Shown here: positions 62,749 through 64,000 of the stretch, piece after piece
Layout of the letters: the number at the start of each line of letters is the position of its first letter
Numbering within the stretch: the first letter of the stretch is position 1
Assembly: GCF_947495325.1 (NCBI RefSeq)
Contig: NZ_CANLYK010000001.1
Span: 1,240,001 to 1,304,000 of the forward strand
Direction of reading: 5' to 3'
DNA: 64,000 bases
Source of the DNA: an uncultured Allomuricauda sp.
Lineage (GTDB): Bacteria > Bacteroidota > Bacteroidia > Flavobacteriales > Flavobacteriaceae
Made by a program: the position numbers and the translations under genes
Notes under the pieces: generated by a model
What the model was told of the DNA's origin: nothing
Database searches by the model: none
The model's input: the letters and a program-made list of their open reading frames with translations, nothing else

Positions 62749-64000
62749 TTGAAAAGAATTTCGTTTTTCATTTTGATATTCGCTTTTTTCATTGGTTATA
62801 CACAAGAAAAAGAGCAAGAGTCTCAAAGTAAGCAGATAAACATAGTTTATGGGGCAAACTTCACAAAGGATGAAGCCCAATTTCCTGGAGCCTCCATTTT
62901 CAGTAAGGATGATGAGCGCCAAGTACAATTTGAACACCAAGGAGCCGATTTATGGTGCGATATTGCCATTTTTTATTCACAAGAAAATCGACTAAAGGCA
63001 ATTGGTAATGTGCGTCTTCAACAAGGTGACTCCATTGAAATGAATAGCGGCTATATGAGCTATAATGGAGATTCAAAGTTGGCAAAAGCATGGAAAACAG
63101 TAGATCTTACCGATGGTCAGATGACCTTGACCACCGATACTTTATACTTTAATAGGGAAAAACAGGAATCATTCTATAATTCTGGAGGTAAAGTAGTGGA
63201 TTCCGTAAACGTGCTTACAAGTAAAATAGGCACCTACTTCACTGAATTAAAAAAAGTACAGTTCAAAAACAAGGTTCATATTGATAACCCTGAGTATATT
63301 ATTGATTCGGAACAATTGGATTATTATCGTGTTTCAAAGAACGCGTATATGTATGGGCCTTCAACTATTACTGGAGAAGACTATAAAATATATTGCGAAC
63401 GTGGTTTTTATGACACAAGAATTGAACAAGGCTACGGCATAAAAAACACCAAAATCAACTACGATAATAAAATTATTATAGGCGATAGTCTCTATTTTGA
63501 CAAAGCATCAGAATTTGCTTCCGCCACTAACAACATAAGGATTACGGACACCATAAACAATGGTGTGATCAAAGCACACTATGCAGAGGTTTTTAAGGCC
63601 AAGGACTCCGTTTTTGCCACCAAAAGAGCAGTTTCCATAAGCTTGGTGGAACTAGATTCTTTATATATGCATGGTGACACACTTATGGTTACCGGTAAGC
63701 CAGAGGCCCGTATTCTCAGAGCTTTCAGAAATGCCAAGTTTTACAAAACTGATTTAAGCGGAAAATGTGATTCCATCCATTTTAACCAAAGTAGCGGGCT
63801 AACACAGATGATCACCGATCCTATACTTTGGAATGTGGACAATCAAATTACCGGAGATAGCATTCATTTGATTTCCGACATGAAAACAGAGAAAATGGAT
63901 TCTCTAAAAGTATTGGAAAATGCCTTTATTATCTCATTGGATACCATTAGTAAAACTGGTTACAATCAGGCTAAAGGCAAGGATTTGTTCGGAAAATTTG
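62749..64000 (+). CDS. OstA/LptA-like lipopolysaccharide transport protein (partial)
   Basis: An open frame from a TTG at 62749 to the end of the window gives 417 codons; an in-frame stop lies two codons before it and no ATG precedes the signal peptide (KRISFFILIFAFFIGYTQ), so TTG is the start. The body is the OstA beta-jellyroll repeat seen in Bacteroidota OstA-like proteins: DAQFPGASIFSKDDERQVQF, IGNVRLQQGDSIEMNSGYM, DTLYFNREKQESFYNSGGKV. These proteins act in LPS transport across the periplasm. The C terminus is outside the window. Confidence 0.85.
   Translation, partial: MKRISFFILIFAFFIGYTQEKEQESQSKQINIVYGANFTKDEAQFPGASIFSKDDERQVQFEHQGADLWCDIAIFYSQENRLKAIGNVRLQQGDSIEMNSGYMSYNGDSKLAKAWKTVDLTDGQMTLTTDTLYFNREKQESFYNSGGKVVDSVNVLTSKIGTYFTELKKVQFKNKVHIDNPEYIIDSEQLDYYRVSKNAYMYGPSTITGEDYKIYCERGFYDTRIEQGYGIKNTKINYDNKIIIGDSLYFDKASEFASATNNIRITDTINNGVIKAHYAEVFKAKDSVFATKRAVSISLVELDSLYMHGDTLMVTGKPEARILRAFRNAKFYKTDLSGKCDSIHFNQSSGLTQMITDPILWNVDNQITGDSIHLISDMKTEKMDSLKVLENAFIISLDTISKTGYNQAKGKDLFGKF

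Overview
The window is chromosomal DNA from a member of the Bacteroidota, most likely a marine Flavobacteriaceae; an Allomuricauda/Muricauda-like genus is a guess from gene content and moderate GC, not something the sequence proves. The evidence is a SusC/SusD pair, a SprB-repeat giant adhesin, gldI, DUF3810/DUF5683/DUF6122/DUF6503 family proteins, split methylmalonyl-CoA mutase, and many promoters of the Bacteroidota type (TTG, about 17-21 bases, TAnnTTTG) in place of sigma-70 boxes. Coding density is high: no gap between genes exceeds 300 bases. I found no tRNA, rRNA, CRISPR array, insertion sequence or prophage.

Layout. 1-5001 (minus) is the N-terminal part of a giant secreted SprB-repeat protein that leaves the window. 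5149-6267 is a lipoprotein PQQ-type sugar dehydrogenase. 6279-21539 is the most coherent block, a peptidoglycan-sugar utilisation and recycling locus. It holds murQ with a DeoR regulator (minus), a NagB/PIG-L fusion (plus), a second DeoR regulator (minus), and then a plus-strand run of susC, susD, a DigH-like glycan hydrolase, an AmpG-like permease, a NagZ-like GH3, a methyltransferase and anmK. Read as a pathway, denuded or anhydro-muropeptide glycans are cut at the cell surface, taken in by SusCD and AmpG, split by NagZ, phosphorylated by AnmK, turned into GlcNAc-6-P by MurQ, and fed to glycolysis by the NagB fusion. No nagA is present, and the PIG-L domain may fill that step. A motif TGCATAAA-N3-GCAA occurs upstream of both nagB and susC inside helically phased GCA repeats, and is a candidate operator for the DeoR proteins.

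21536-30909 holds an MFS exporter and the propionyl-CoA to succinyl-CoA route: a biotin-dependent carboxylase in three genes on the minus strand, and methylmalonyl-CoA mutase mutA/mutB on the plus strand behind udk and divIC. mutA carries a palindromic repeat inserted in frame. 31045-36786 is a parA-parB-DUF5683-dapB-lepB-wbqC-DUF6122 run. 36778-41552 (minus) is a small membrane protein, mutL, two rhomboid proteases and an EEP-family phosphoesterase. 41696-42940 (minus) is a TPR protein with ribH, divergent from recF-lipoprotein-DUF721 (43067-44866).

44917-54711 holds ndk, a PhoD-like phosphatase, an nrnA-gldI-PPIase operon, a DUF3810 putative metalloprotease and two amidohydrolase-family secreted proteins. 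54762-62664 holds a DUF6503 lipoprotein, a SpoU methyltransferase, an M48 CAAX-type protease, relA/spoT, a Fur-family regulator, purA and a secreted tandem NTF2-like protein. The window ends inside an OstA/LptA-like gene. Several genes are read from TTG or GTG starts, and three have promoters placed so close to the start codon that their mRNAs should be leaderless.
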